DNA of 64,000 bases. It comes from Tetraselmis striata (taxonomy: Eukaryota > Chlorophyta > Chlorodendrophyceae > Chlorodendrales > Chlorodendraceae). This document shows, in pieces, positions 11,062 to 22,362 of this stretch; the first letter of the stretch is position 1; the number at the start of each line of letters is the position of its first letter. The notes under the pieces were generated by a model. That model ran no database searches. It had not been told where the DNA came from and saw nothing but the letters and a program-made list of their open reading frames with translations. The translations under genes and the position numbers were made by a program. Location of the stretch: contig VCJN01001154.1 in assembly GCA_006384855.1 (NCBI GenBank), positions 1 to 64,000 on the forward strand. Reading direction: 5' to 3'.

Positions 11062-12270
11062 AACAGCGGACTCCCACTCCCGGAGGTGCGCCGCCTCCTC
11101 CTCCTCCTCCTCATCGCTCGTCCACCCGGCGCCAGCCGCGTCCCCCCCCCTCCCCCTTCCCAGCCCTCCTCTTCGGATTAACTACAAGTACATGTCCCTG
11201 TTGGCCGGTCCAGATGCGAAAACACTCTAGTCGTGGCAGCTGCGGGGACGGCGTTGCGGCTGGCTGATGCGGAGTCGTGCCCTGCTGCAGCCACAGCAGC
11301 CAGCGCCCGCGCGTTTCGCACACTCCACCCCAGTCACGTGCCAACGGTGCCCGCCCCGCTCGAATTTCACCCGGCGATCGCTCGCCCGTTCGCTCCCGCA
11401 GAGAGACCGGCAGCGTCCGGGAGGCCGGTAGCCCCTGTCCTGATCGTGTCGGAGGTTGAAGGGCGAAACGGCCGCCCGCTTGCCGCCTGTCAACACGCCA
11501 AATAGCCCCCATCCCTATCTGCTGATACTGCGACATCAGGAGAAGAGTAAGGGCGGAGCTGGAGACATGCGGGAAGCAGATGTTCTCTCAGTTTGCACAT
11601 GGGAGAGGGGGTGGCAGGGCTCCTAGCGGCTATCAGCAACTGTGGCTCCATCTAGAGTTGATGTGGCGAGTTGCTGAACCCCCCCCCCCCCCCCCCCCCC
11701 CGCCTCGGCTCTTTCCTGGAATCCCGTCATTAATACACTGGGCACAAATGTACAGCTGCTACCACAGCAAGAGGCTACTGGCACCTGAGGGTCACCGGGC
11801 ACCGGACATGGCTGAAGCTTTCAAGTGTGAAGCAGATGAATCTTTAAATCTATAGGGACCTGAATTGTCATTTTTGCTCGATGGGAGAGAGAGAGAGAGA
11901 AAACACACATGGAGCTCCAGGTAGTGAGGAGGCACCACTGCCTCCCAGTTGCGTAAGTGGTGCTAGAGCCCTATCAGTGACTCAATTGTATTCCTGGCTT
12001 CAGATAAAGCGACAACAACCTTCGAGATATATGATATACATCGGAGGGAAACTTCTAGGTAGCACGCTGATCACAGTGAGTATGTGTTTTCCTCAGGGCA
12101 CCCTCCCCCCCCCCCCCCCCCCCCCCCCCGCCCGCCTTGATACACTCGAAAAACACCCACACAAAAGTTGCCTGCCAAGACATGCCTGCAGCACCAACAG
12201 TATGCTTCAGGCACATTAGGATTAATAGTACCAAAACTACTAGCCATGTCAGGATGCTGAATTGTGCATA
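11062..12270. other. Intergenic DNA with two C runs
   Basis: No gene is supported. C runs lie at about 11681-11701 and 12107-12129, and a short GA repeat at 11886-11899. Open frames here are short and GC-driven. Confidence 0.45.
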
Positions 12271-12274
12271 TCCT

Positions 12275-12279
12275 TTACA
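12275..12279 (-). terminator. TGTAA poly(A) signal of the 12.4-14.1 kb gene
   Basis: Plus-strand TTACA, 76 bases beyond the stop codon of the minus-strand gene. Confidence 0.5.
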
Positions 12280-12354
12280 TGCTGCTGAACTGCCGATGCA
12301 TAAAGTGCCCAAGGGATGTAGCACAATCTGGTTGCTAAAACGCACTTTTTCCAG

Positions 12355-14070
12355 TTAACTGAGGATGTTGCCTTCTCGTATCTTTGTGAGCTGTGCCTCC
12401 ATTTGCGCCACTTCATCTTCGAGCGTCAGTGTTGTCACTTGGCGCCTGGGAAAAATCAAGATCAAATACAGCTTCTGCCTCTCAATCTATCACGCCCCAT
12501 CCTGACTCCGCCTGAGCCTCTGCTCACAGTCTGAAGCGCAGGAAACTGCCTTTGGGATACCATGCTTGGATATTTGCAAGTAGATAAAGGGTGTGTGCAC
12601 AGCAAGTTCAGCGTAATGTATACGTATATAATTGTGCTCACAAACATGCTGTGCTGGGAAGTGTTTACCTTATCAGAGTCACGGGACCAGGAGCGAATGT
12701 CGCGTTCCTCACTTGCTTTTGCTGCCGTGCACTTGAACGGGCGGATTGAACACGCACAGCACCGCCTGATGTCGCGGGCTGCCATTGCGCGGTTGCTCTG
12801 GGAGAGCCTGCTGCAGGTGATGGGCTGAAGGTTTGACTAGGCACTGCAGCAGAGAAACTACTACGAGTGCTAGGGGCGCCTGCGTCTTCAGGGCTTTGCG
12901 ATGGATGACCGGCGGCACTCTGCGGCAATGGATGAGGGGTGGTGCAGAGCGTGCTGCTGTACCAAGTTAGCGGAAAGGGGCGGATGTGCAGCACGTGCAC
13001 ATATGAGTACGCGCACTTTACACCATAGCAGACCGGCACAGCCCAACTGGCTTCATTCCTGCCATGGGCACGACACAAAATGGGGAGGCATGCTCAAAAA
13101 GTAACATGGTTGTAGTTCTGCCGTGATAGTGAGGATAATGCAATAGAACTGCATGCGGTGTTTTTTGCCTACCAGCACAGTACCGCTGCGATGGCTCGTG
13201 GAGCATTGAGGAGGACGCTGTCCGTGGGGAAGCTCTCCGCGTCACGCTTGAGGCAGTGCTCATATGACGGGTACACGTATATGCCAGCGTCGTGGTTGGC
13301 CTGCGCTTCCTGATACCAGGTAGTTCCCGGCATGTACTGTGTGACGCCATCGTAAACAGAGAGTGCCACCCCGTCAATGAGCGCCACAACCTTACCAAGG
13401 CAGAAGCGAGAGCTGTCAGTGGTGCAGCCAAGGCACATCGCATATGGTCGATGGGTGTCCCAGTTTCTTTCCTGAGGCGGTTCATGGGCTGACAACATGT
13501 GGTCCACACCTTGAACATTTTTCGTGCGCGCTGCGGTGGGCTGGCGATCACCCGCCTGGGCCGGTCCTGGTGAGATGTCCATATGATAGGCACGTGCATT
13601 CAGACGACCAGGAATATTAAGGGCACTTGCAAGGATCCACATTGTAAATTGGCAACTTGCTCGCGCCAAAGAGCAGGAGGCTAGCCCGGGCTCACCTGTC
13701 GTCGCAGCCTGGTGAAGCCAGACCTCGGGTTGAAGAATCCGGCGATGGTTTCTGCAAGGGCGTCAGCAGCGTTGTCTGAAGACGTATGAGCGATTGATCG
13801 TTCCCCGATTCCGAGGCGCTGTCGCATTCGCGCTGAGAACTCCTCCACCTCGTCGGCACAGCTGGCGAGCTCCAGGTCTCCCTCTGGCCCTGCGCCGTCT
13901 TCACCGGATAAGCGCATGGCGGCCACCACGCTGGCACTTGAATGAAAACTCTCACGCGAGATGACTCTTGATCCCCTTCTCCAGTGTGTTTGCAGCGGCT
14001 GGTGGCCCTCTTGTAGATGTAGCCGCACGTAGGGAGCAGAGCGAGCAGTGCGTTGCCGGCGCAACTGCAA
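12355..14070 (-). CDS. Multi-exon protein of unknown function with C-terminal coiled coil
   Basis: Exon 1 (13696-14070, 125 codons, donor GTGAGC) starts Arg-rich and contains an acidic segment (SCADEVEEFSARMRQRLGIG). A second coding block (within about 13169-13640) carries a compact domain: ALIDGVALSVYDGVTQYMPG, then DAGIYVYPSYEHCLKRDA and LLNAPRAI. This YDG...Y..G...FP..S.LL.APRA pattern recalls a small domain I remember from algal and fungal proteins of unknown role; it is not a firm family call. A Ser/Pro/Ala-rich linker block follows (about 12700-12940). The last exon (12355-12445) encodes a short amphipathic helix (TLEDEVAQMEAQLTKIREG) and the stop. Internal splice sites are only partly resolved, and the true start may be the Met at codon 52. 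Confidence 0.5.
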
Positions 14071-14459
14071 CTACACAACTCCAGTTCAGCACCGGTCTAT
14101 GTCCAGCGTCCGTGTGGTGAAACGTCTCCCTGGGTCGATGGAAACCCTATACACGCAGGAACCGTAGCAACGAACGTAGCAACTACGTAGTAACGTACGT
14201 AGCAACGTCGTTTGACGGATTGGTGAGTGGGGACGAACGGGAGAGACGAAAGCCTCAGTGTCGCGCTGAGTTAGCCGTTGTCGCTGACGCGAACTGCTTG
14301 CGGTTTCAGTGGTACCGCTCGTCCTCAAACCGCCACTACCGCGGATGATTTCGCGGGACAGAGGCGGGATTAGAGATTTAGGGACTAGACAGGAAGTGCA
14401 TAAATACACGGACTGATTCCTTAATATACACGGATACGATGCTAAGAAGCAATGCTAAC

Positions 14460-15413
14460 ACGGGAAGCATAAGAAGCGGGCGAAGCGACACCGTCCATCA
14501 TGACCTCTCCTTGCATGTTCTCTGCGTGTTTGCCTTATTATGTGTATGGCGTGAGGCTTGTGTAAGTGTGTGTTTTCTGATTATGCTTTGCCCCTTGCCC
14601 TCTACTCAGGCCTAGGTTCATTCTCTTCCCTCGAGACCTCGGGGATCCGCGTGCGGTGCTGGGGGCCGCACCGGGTCCTGGCCAGTGGAATTGCACGCCC
14701 CCCTCCCCACGCAGGGAGTAGGGTTGCGTGCCCGTTATGGCCCGAGCTGGTTTACATCCCCCAGCTTGCAACCGAGGGTGCACCCCTCCCATCGCGGCAG
14801 GCGGCTTGCCCGGCGTGCGGCAGTGGGTGCGGCCGTGCGTTGGGGTCAAACCTTGCCGTCAAGTCCACTCAGCTCGAATCCCTGATGGAGCTGTTTTTCC
14901 AGGGCCAGGCTCTCAAATTGCGAGGAAGCCCCTTGAGCCCCCGCTCCCACCCTCCAGCACAACACTGGGGGTTCCGAGAGGTTGAGCAGCTCGGGTATGG
15001 GCACAACGCGGGAGAGGGGCACGGAGATACACTTCCGTGCAGCGCCTGGTTCCCCAAATACCAGTGCCACCCCAGGATCGGGCCACACGCAGCCAAGCCC
15101 CTCCACCTAAGGCCGAGTGTAGAGCCGTGCCTGGCTATGACACGCAATATGCTCGGAGGGGAAGGTTCAGAGACTAGACGGGAGCCGGTGCGGCGGGGCA
15201 CCGCTGTGCTCAAGATATAGTCCCTCACCACCCGAGAGGGTGCCGGTAGTGAGCTCCCCAGGGAGGGGTGAGCTACAGGGGCTGGGCCGTTCCCAGCTAT
15301 GTGAGATCGTATAATATGGAGCTAGTATGGGAGTGAGCTCCGCGGCTCGGGGGTTGGTGGAACGGCATGCCGCCCTCGTGACTGCCCATGTTTGTAAATA
15401 TATGATCTCGAGG
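14460..15413 (+). repeat. Left copy of an apparently identical 954-bp direct repeat
   Basis: This segment recurs at 16455-17408. I found no difference in the parts I compared, and all long translations from the two copies agree. It begins ACGGGAAGCATAAG, carries a GC-rich body and a TGTAA near its right end (TTTGTAAATATATGATCTCG). The flanks differ on both sides of each copy, so it is not a simple tandem duplication of repeat plus core. The ends are not TG...CA. It could be the long terminal repeat of a small retroelement, the paired repeat of another retroelement class, or a recent segmental copy. Confidence 0.75.
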
Positions 15414-15640
15414 GCGGCGGGCGGCTACAACTACGCGGCGGGCGGCTCCAGGAGCGGCGGCATCGCGGCGGCACCCGGTATTTTCTCGCTCGCAGCAGTT
15501 CGTTACGACTACTGCGTGGCTTGCCTGCGGCGGGCGGCTACAACTACGCGGCGGGCGGCTCCAGGAGCGGCGGCATCGCGGCGGCACCCGGTATTTTCTC
15601 GCTCGCAGCAGTTCGTTACGACTACTGCGTGGCTTGCCTG
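15412..15640 (+). repeat. ~115-bp tandem duplication inside the core
   Basis: The block from GGCGGGCGGCTACAACTACG to GGCTTGCCTGCGGC occurs twice head to tail (about 15412-15530 and 15529-15640) with essentially no differences. It lies at the left end of the core between the two 954-bp repeats. Confidence 0.7.
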
Positions 15641-15706
15641 CGGCGCCTGGCCCGTGCCCCCGGTGTTCCCGTCGGCCACCGAGGTGAGCCAGGCGGCCCG
15701 CTTCAT

Positions 15707-16498
15707 ATGGCCGACGACATGCAGACGCAGGTCGCCGAGGAGGGCGATCCACAGGTCCTCACCCAGGCACCCCGAGAGGTTGTACCTCGTCTTGAGTGCC
15801 AGGAGCTCCCGGGAGTTTTTGTAGAGCTGCGTGGCACGGTCGAGGTAGCCATCGGCCGGGAGCATGTGGCCCCCGGCGACCTGCGGTATAGCCGCCGCCA
15901 TCTCATCTTCGCGCCGACTCCCGATATGGGTGCATGGCGCGTGTGGAAGGCGACCCCAGCTGGGTTGCCAGTTTGGGTTACTCGTGATGGTGGCGGCGTA
16001 GCTCGGCGCCTTCCGGGAGAGGCCCCTGGTGCGCCTGTGTATGCCGGCGATGTCGTGGTGCTGGCCGTTGCCGGAGATCTGGGACGCCCGGCCCTTTCCC
16101 GCTCATTCCGGGTTGAGGGGGCTGGAGTGTTGCCGTCACCCCCTGCGCCACATGTGGCTGTGCTACCGGCGCCTTCTTCGCAGCCCGCACCGGCGCCCGC
16201 CGCGCCCCCACCTCCGCCCGCTGCGGTTCTCGAGTACTATGGCCGCGCGGTAGAGGAGCTCCGCAATGGCTTGCTCATCCTGGAGCGCACCGAGGCGGCG
16301 GACTACAACGCGGTGTGGCGGACAGTGGGGCGCACCCTAGGTGGCTTGCGTCATGTCGGCGCTGACTTCCACCGAGACATGGGGCTGCTGGGGCTCCACA
16401 TCGAGGCGAAGGAGAAGCAAGAGCACCAGCGGGCGGCTGCCGCGACTCAACATGACGGGAAGCATAAGAAGCGGGCGAAGCGACACCGTCCATCATGA
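15707..16498 (+). CDS. ORF of unknown function inside the 954-bp repeat pair (gag/ORF1-like?)
   Basis: The frame is open from 15521; the first Met outside the tandem duplication is at 15707 (MADDMQTQVAEEGD). The product has a folded-looking N-terminal half (MGAWRVWKATPAGLPVWV), a Pro/Ala-rich linker near the middle, a helical segment (YYGRAVEELRNGLLILERTE) and a very basic C terminus (KHKKRAKRHRPS). The last dozen residues and the stop lie in the right 954-bp repeat. A helical region, linker and basic tail are typical of retroelement RNA-binding proteins, but no diagnostic motif is present. The opposite strand is also partly open (15509-15901), so the coding strand is not certain. Confidence 0.35.
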   Translation: MADDMQTQVAEEGDPQVLTQAPREVVPRLECQELPGVFVELRGTVEVAIGREHVAPGDLRYSRRHLIFAPTPDMGAWRVWKATPAGLPVWVTRDGGGVARRLPGEAPGAPVYAGDVVVLAVAGDLGRPALSRSFRVEGAGVLPSPPAPHVAVLPAPSSQPAPAPAAPPPPPAAVLEYYGRAVEELRNGLLILERTEAADYNAVWRTVGRTLGGLRHVGADFHRDMGLLGLHIEAKEKQEHQRAAAATQHDGKHKKRAKRHRPS

Positions 16499-17408
16499 CC
16501 TCTCCTTGCATGTTCTCTGCGTGTTTGCCTTATTATGTGTATGGCGTGAGGCTTGTGTAAGTGTGTGTTTTCTGATTATGCTTTGCCCCTTGCCCTCTAC
16601 TCAGGCCTAGGTTCATTCTCTTCCCTCGAGACCTCGGGGATCCGCGTGCGGTGCTGGGGGCCGCACCGGGTCCTGGCCAGTGGAATTGCACGCCCCCCTC
16701 CCCACGCAGGGAGTAGGGTTGCGTGCCCGTTATGGCCCGAGCTGGTTTACATCCCCCAGCTTGCAACCGAGGGTGCACCCCTCCCATCGCGGCAGGCGGC
16801 TTGCCCGGCGTGCGGCAGTGGGTGCGGCCGTGCGTTGGGGTCAAACCTTGCCGTCAAGTCCACTCAGCTCGAATCCCTGATGGAGCTGTTTTTCCAGGGC
16901 CAGGCTCTCAAATTGCGAGGAAGCCCCTTGAGCCCCCGCTCCCACCCTCCAGCACAACACTGGGGGTTCCGAGAGGTTGAGCAGCTCGGGTATGGGCACA
17001 ACGCGGGAGAGGGGCACGGAGATACACTTCCGTGCAGCGCCTGGTTCCCCAAATACCAGTGCCACCCCAGGATCGGGCCACACGCAGCCAAGCCCCTCCA
17101 CCTAAGGCCGAGTGTAGAGCCGTGCCTGGCTATGACACGCAATATGCTCGGAGGGGAAGGTTCAGAGACTAGACGGGAGCCGGTGCGGCGGGGCACCGCT
17201 GTGCTCAAGATATAGTCCCTCACCACCCGAGAGGGTGCCGGTAGTGAGCTCCCCAGGGAGGGGTGAGCTACAGGGGCTGGGCCGTTCCCAGCTATGTGAG
17301 ATCGTATAATATGGAGCTAGTATGGGAGTGAGCTCCGCGGCTCGGGGGTTGGTGGAACGGCATGCCGCCCTCGTGACTGCCCATGTTTGTAAATATATGA
17401 TCTCGAGG
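16455..17408 (+). repeat. Right copy of the 954-bp direct repeat
   Basis: Matches 14460-15413 at a fixed offset of 1995 bases. It is joined at its right edge directly to the LINE 3' fragment that begins TAGCGAACTACAAGCACCGC. Confidence 0.75.
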
Positions 17409-17410
17409 TA

Positions 17411-18195
17411 GCGAACTACAAGCACCGCATGCATACCGCTTTGAAGAATCTGTGGGCATCTGTGGCAATTGATGCGGGGGCGGTGCTTGACCGGGACCGC
17501 TCGGGAGCCGGCGACTTGACCCTTGAGACGAGTGGGCTGCGCCCAACGGACCGCTCGCGGCCGTCGGACCTGACGCTGGCGGGGTGGGGAGGGGCAGCGT
17601 GCGATTACATGATCGACTTCGCGTGCGTGTCCTCCACGACCCCCACTTGGAGCAACGACCCCCGCTGGTGCATCCCGGGAATCGCGGCGACCGAGGCGGA
17701 GCATGCTAAGTTGGCAGCGGACCGGGCGTCTTCCGCCCCAGTGCAGGGTGTTCACCGGTACTACCCTTTTGTGGTTGAGGACCGCGGCCGACTCGGGAAG
17801 TCCGCTTTGACTGTGGTCTACATCTTCGCGGTGCTGTTGGCTGTGCGCAACTTCCCTGGCGGTCCTTCCGCCCCGACCTCTTGCTTTCTTCGTGGTCAAT
17901 CCGTTCAGGCACTTCGAAACTTTGTCGCCGGCCAACCTGCTGAGTTCCGCCGTCACCTGTCGCGCACACGGCGGGGGCTGTTGCAGCGGGTCTCGGCTTG
18001 CGTGCATGGTACCCTGGGCGGCATTCTCTCTGCCGGTGTGCAGATGGCCAAGTCTGATGCGTGTGCTCGTGCCCACTCTGCGTCTTCTCATGTTACTGCT
18101 TCCACCCCGCAGTCGCTGTAGAGGACCTTTCTGATTGCCTTTTATTTTGGTGATTTCCGATATCGCCTTCTGCTGCTAGCTCATGTAAATATTAT
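17411..18195 (+). mobile_element. 5'-truncated LINE, 3' end with C-terminal ORF2 domain
   Basis: The open frame 17429-18121 encodes the conserved C-terminal domain of algal non-LTR retrotransposons: a Pro/Asp start (RPSDLTLAGWGG), a short strand (CDYMIDFACVSS), an Ala/Glu/Lys helix (AATEAEHAKLAADR) and YYPFVVEDRGRLGKSA. The reverse transcriptase is absent, as expected for 5' truncation. The 3' end reads GATATCGCCTTCTGCTGCTA followed by GCTCATGTAAATAT, so the element carries its own TGTAA signal. The first bases, GCGAACTACAAGCACCGCAT, recur at about 38189 in a second copy. No poly(A) tail or target duplication was recognised. Confidence 0.65.
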
Positions 18196-18590
18196 ATGCT
18201 ATATCGGACTTCGTATCGCATGTATGTATACATATATATATGGATTATTATATATGATTTAGCATTTCACCAGAAATGATGCTAGTGCGAAGTGACCATA
18301 TGTCCCCCATTATAGGCATCCATTGAGCGACGTACTACTACCTACCGCCAAGCTCGAGGCTCGAGGGCGGAAGGTCGCGAAGGATTAGTCGCTAATACCT
18401 GTAGCGACTATAGTAGTCGCTATATGCCCAAAGGGCAGCAATCAGTGTGGCAATTGTCGGCGTGCAGCTGCGCACGCATTAAGACCTAAATATTACCCGT
18501 TCGCTGCAAGGGTTTCACTGGTGCCAGTCCTGTCCCGGGGGCGAAAAAAACAAAAAATTACCCGTTCATTAATTTTGACGCCTGTAGTAC

Positions 18591-18622
<32 letters not shown>

Positions 18623-18802
18623 GCGCTTCGCGACGCTGCCTCAGCATTTGTAGCGCACGTTCGCCGCCCCTTCCATCGGCAGGAAATCGCGACCAGCTGA
18701 CCACCAGATCTGCAGCTTAACACCTCAGGAGTGGATAGCCGTGAAGCTTCCAGCCGCTCCACACCTTGCGCTCTGTCGGACTCCCGGTGACAGGTCGCAG
18801 CC
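18196..18802. promoter_or_regulatory. Upstream region of the V-ATPase E gene
   Basis: Holds AT-rich DNA (18190-18260), a partial inverted R1 repeat (18503-18555) and a (CTG)n trinucleotide run at about 18591-18621. No discrete promoter element was recognised. The 5' untranslated region should lie just before the ATG at 18803. Confidence 0.35.
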
Positions 18803-18882
18803 ATGAACGATGTAGAGGTGCGTTGGCGTTTCAGGGGCCCGGTGGGGTTCGCGGCGCCGGCTTCCTGCCGTCCTAGGTTTTA

Positions 18883-18917
<35 letters not shown>

Positions 18918-19296
18918 ACCTCCCCCGACTCCTGGGGGCTTGCCCGCCCACCATCAGACTGCCTCAGCCGGGGCGCAGTGCACGCGTGAGAAAGCGCAGG
19001 AAGATCAGATTATAGGCCGCTGGGCTGCACGTGAAGGTTGTGAGAACGTTTGGCGGCAAGTATTCGCAACTGGATGCTGTCCTGCTGATGACGCCTCCTC
19101 GTGGCTAGGTGTGTGTGTGGGGGGGGGAGGGGGGGGGGGGGGGGGGCAGAATCTGCCTCACGCAGACTTTTGGCCCCTGCAGGCAAAAGTCGTCCGTTCC
19201 TACTGATATTAGGGTTTGGTCAAGCACTATCAGTACCATCACTGCTACCATCACCCTTGCTAGGCACTTGGGCAGAGCGTATCTTTAGCCTTGCAA

Positions 19297-19327
<31 letters not shown>

Positions 19328-20612
19328 CTGCTGAGCAGCCCCTACACTGTGCAGGTCGTGAAGCAAGTGGACCAGATGGTCCGCTTCATCAAGCAGGAGG
19401 CCGAAGAGAAGGCCAACGAGATCATGGTGTCAGCAGAGGAGGTGCGTGGGCTGAGTGCCATCGGCACGGGGCCTGGCTGCCTCACTATGGGCCCGGGTCA
19501 GGTAGACGCAGCTGCACAATCTCCAAAGAGGCGGCCGAAGGGGGGGGGGTGGGGGGGCTCTGACCACTGAGCCTGCGTCCAATCTACGACTGGCTTTGGT
19601 CCATGTAGGAGTTCAACATTGAGAAGCTGCAGATGATTGAGGCCGAGAAGCAGAAGATCAAGAAGGACTACGAGAGGAAGGAGAGCCAGGTGGAGGTAAA
19701 GAAGAAGATGTAAGGGACCGACCCCAAGCCTCCCCATTGTCATCGTCCATACCCCTGGCTGCGCCACCTTTGTACACTGTCATTTTGACTCCCAGCCGTG
19801 CCCTGGCAGTGAGTACTCGAAGAAGCTCAACGAAATGCGCCTCAAGGTCCTGGACGCCAAGCAGGGTGGCCTTGCCGACATCCTGACAGCCGCCAAGGAG
19901 GACCTCGGCAACGTGTCCAAGGGCGGGGACTACAAGGACACTCTCCAGCGCCTGATAGTGCAGGTTTGTTGGCCAGGGAGTCCGCGGCGTTGGAGGCTGC
20001 ACTCATGGCGCAGCTGGCGGCTAACGGAGAGCCTGTGCCTGTGTGTAGGGCATGCACAAGCTGCAGGAGCCCACGGTGGTGGTGCGCTGCCGGAAGGAGG
20101 ACCTCTCCATCGTGGAGGGCCAGGTGGATTCTGCCCGCAAAACGTTCAAGTCCACATTTAACATCGAGGCTCCCACCATCACTGTGGACAAGAAGACTTT
20201 CCTGGCCCCGGGGCCTGTGCCAGGCGTGGACGGGGTCTACTGGTACGCCTTTTACCAGCAATCCGGCAGCACTCTGTCCACAACTGTGGCGCTTGGAATT
20301 CTCACGTTGTTACACTTTGCCTGCGCAGCGCTGGCGGTGTGATCGTACTGTCAGCTGACGGCAAGATTCAGTGCAACAACACCTTGGATCACAGGTATGG
20401 CTTGCTGATGCCCGACCACGACCAGAACCCCCTTTGCTCGTTTCTGGCTGCGCCTACATGCTCAGAGGATGCTCACAGTGCTGATGTCCTGTGCCGGCGA
20501 CAGGCTCACCATCGCTTACAAGCAGTGCCTGCCGCACCTGCGTGCCATGCTCTTCGGCGAGGCAGAGAAGGTCCGCGCGGAGAGGACCGTGCAGACCATT
20601 TTCCGCGAGTAG
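18803..20612 (+). CDS. VHA-E: V-type H+-ATPase subunit E
   Basis: Seven exons join with GT-AG borders and consistent phase: 18803-18817 (only MNDVE), 19355-19441, 19609-19709, 19810-19963, 20049-20242, 20329-20394 and 20504-20612. The product is 241 residues, normal for eukaryotic subunit E. It shows the family's N-terminal helix (VDQMVRFIKQEAEEKANEI; EEEFNIEKLQMIEAEKQKI), the central KKIEYSKKLNEMRLKVL segment, VVVRCRKEDL, the GGVIVLSADGKIQCNNTLD loop and the LPHLRAMLFGE end. Subunit E pairs with G to form the peripheral stalks that brace V1 against V0 at the vacuole and other acidic membranes. Intron 1 (537 bases) holds one G and two C homopolymer runs; intron 2 holds another G run. The gene converges on the ABA4-like gene. 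Confidence 0.95.
18888..18917. repeat. C homopolymer tract in V-ATPase E intron 1
   Basis: A pure C run of about 29 bases. In the same intron a G run lies at about 19109-19146 (one A inside) and a second C run at about 19297-19324; intron 2 has G runs at 19541-19556. Confidence 0.8.
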
Positions 20613-20709
20613 GCAACGGCGGGGCTCCCCCTGCATGCCGGCGTGTCTGTGCTGTTGCGACCTGGCCCCCGGGACCTATGCCAGGCGCAGCTGATGGCCT
20701 GTCAGCGTC

Positions 20710-20714
20710 TGTAA
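20710..20714 (+). terminator. TGTAA poly(A) signal of the V-ATPase E gene
   Basis: TGTAA lies 98 bases past the stop codon, in the gap between two converging genes. Confidence 0.6.
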
Positions 20715-20947
20715 AGAATGGTTCTCTGTAGCGATATTGTCTTGCTAGTACACTGTGCTCTTACTTTTGAGTGCTTCCTCGCTGAGGTGACGGCAGTCAA
20801 TGTTGATGCAGCCCCGTTTTCGGACATGAAATCCAGCATGCGCTTTTGCACTGCTGGAACGGGATGGGTCATGAAAAACGTTGTTAAAAATGCGCAAAAA
20901 TGCGGTCATAATCAGGTAAGAATTATGTAGCTGAACTCGCGATCATA

Positions 20948-22362
20948 TTATGTAGCTGGCTGCGGCTCATCTGGCGCTGATCCACGGTTGCGGAGCCAGT
21001 TGACAACATGTCTTGTGACCAGGTGGCTTAGTAGCCCAGTCGGCCCAAACATGAAGCTAAGCACGACGGAGTGCGCGGTGGGCAGGTTATTCTTGATACC
21101 ATCCAGGAGGACATACCTGCACACGCAGAGCCGTATTCAGGGGTACCGAGAAACGCAACAGCAGTCGTGCGCCCGCCGGCCACGGCACGGAATAGGCGTG
21201 AAATGCATGCATGTACGGACCTTGCTTGGAAGAGATCCAGCATGAGCAGGTGCACCCATGCTAGCGTCACCACAGACTCGTGAAGGAACAGCTCTCCAAG
21301 TGCCGTCACCTGTGAGTGGTGGCACACCGGCACATGAATACCACGGCGACACGCAGGACTCCTGGGTAAATGAGGCCTGAGATGAGGCACTTGGAAGGCA
21401 CGTGTGTGCTCAGGGAGGGCGAATATGTTGGTCTCACTTGTGGCATGGTTGTTCCCTGGACGAACAAGCCATGTAGCAAGTTGGGTATCTGAGCCACCTG
21501 CATGCGCCACAAGAAGCTGAGATCAATGTGTGAAGGGTCCGTGCAGACATTCTCACGCGCTGGATACGCTGGGCAGTAATAGATCTGCGCTTTGGATGGT
21601 GGCAAAAAATGCAGCTGCCACCTGAGGGAGCATGCTGATGTAAAGCGCTGCGAAGATGACGAACAAGGCCGGCGGCGCCACCATGAGCTTTGTCTGCGAC
21701 ACATCAGCGCCAGCGGCAAACCCATAACTCGAAGCAATGGCGCAGATTATCCAGGAAAATTATTACAGGGGGTGGGTACAGTGGGAAGGTCCAGTAAAGG
21801 CGCCCACCAGCTTTGATTTCGGCGCAGCCAGCATCATGGTGTATACTGGCATCACGAGGACAGTTGCTATACTGAAGACGGGTCCCGCGGAAAACGCCTG
21901 GGTGGGTATAGCTCTTGCATACTGTGTTGGTCGATTTCCTGTGACACACGGGGGAGGGAGGAGACGGTGTGTGTGTGTGGCGGGGGGGGGGGGGGGGGGG
22001 GGGGGATGACAACGGCACGCGATGGAAAATGCTCAAAAAATCTTGCAAAACCAAGGGTGCGCCAGGTCACCAATATGTTCGACCAACCAACACGCTGAGG
22101 TTATGTACGGCTTACCAGCGGCCACTCTGAGCATCTGAGCGGTGCCTGAGCAAAGCATGGCGGAGCGCCAGGACGTAGGCATGATGCCCATCCTCGCACT
22201 GGAGATCCCAGCAGTTAAAGCAGCCGCAGGGCGAAGCGCAGCAACAATCGCCGGCGATGAGCGCAGTCGACGTCGCAGGCCCCACCCCGCTGGGAGCACG
22301 AGAATCCTCTTCAGCGCCTGATCAGCGCAACACGCCCCGCTCCTACACGAAGTCGGAACCAT
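20948..22362 (-). CDS. ABA4-like (DUF4281) plastid membrane protein
   Basis: Minus-strand exons: 21808-21897, 21568-21693, 21438-21497, 21221-21309 and 20948-21116, all GT-AG and in phase. They give the membrane core AFSAGPVFSIATVLVMPVYT, MMLAAPKSKLTKLMVAPPAL, then TLAWVHLLMLDLFQAR and TAHSVVLSFMFGPTGLLSHL, with about four hydrophobic spans. This matches the ABA4 family, whose Arabidopsis member is needed for neoxanthin formation in the plastid envelope or thylakoid; cyanobacterial and algal relatives are often uncharacterised. A likely first exon (about 22137-22362) encodes a basic, Ser/Ala-rich transit-like peptide, but its join to the 21897 exon is out of phase in my reading, so a small exon may be missing. 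The intron between them contains a G run (about 21982-22005). Confidence 0.75.

Noticed and set aside
13018-13599. Alternative minus-strand exon model using GTAAGG after ALAAPLTALASAL
   Set aside because: Possible, but the unspliced frame through KVVALIDGVALSVYDG looks more protein-like. Left open without RNA data.
15509-15901. Minus-strand 130-codon frame (LYKNSRELLALKTRYNLSG) as a separate gag-like gene
   Set aside because: Plausible composition, but it overlaps the longer plus-strand frame and the tandem duplication. Evidence is insufficient to choose it as a gene.
14558-17215. Twin 220-codon genes in the two 954-bp repeats
   Set aside because: The translation has no family features, and several other frames in both directions are equally open in this GC-rich repeat.
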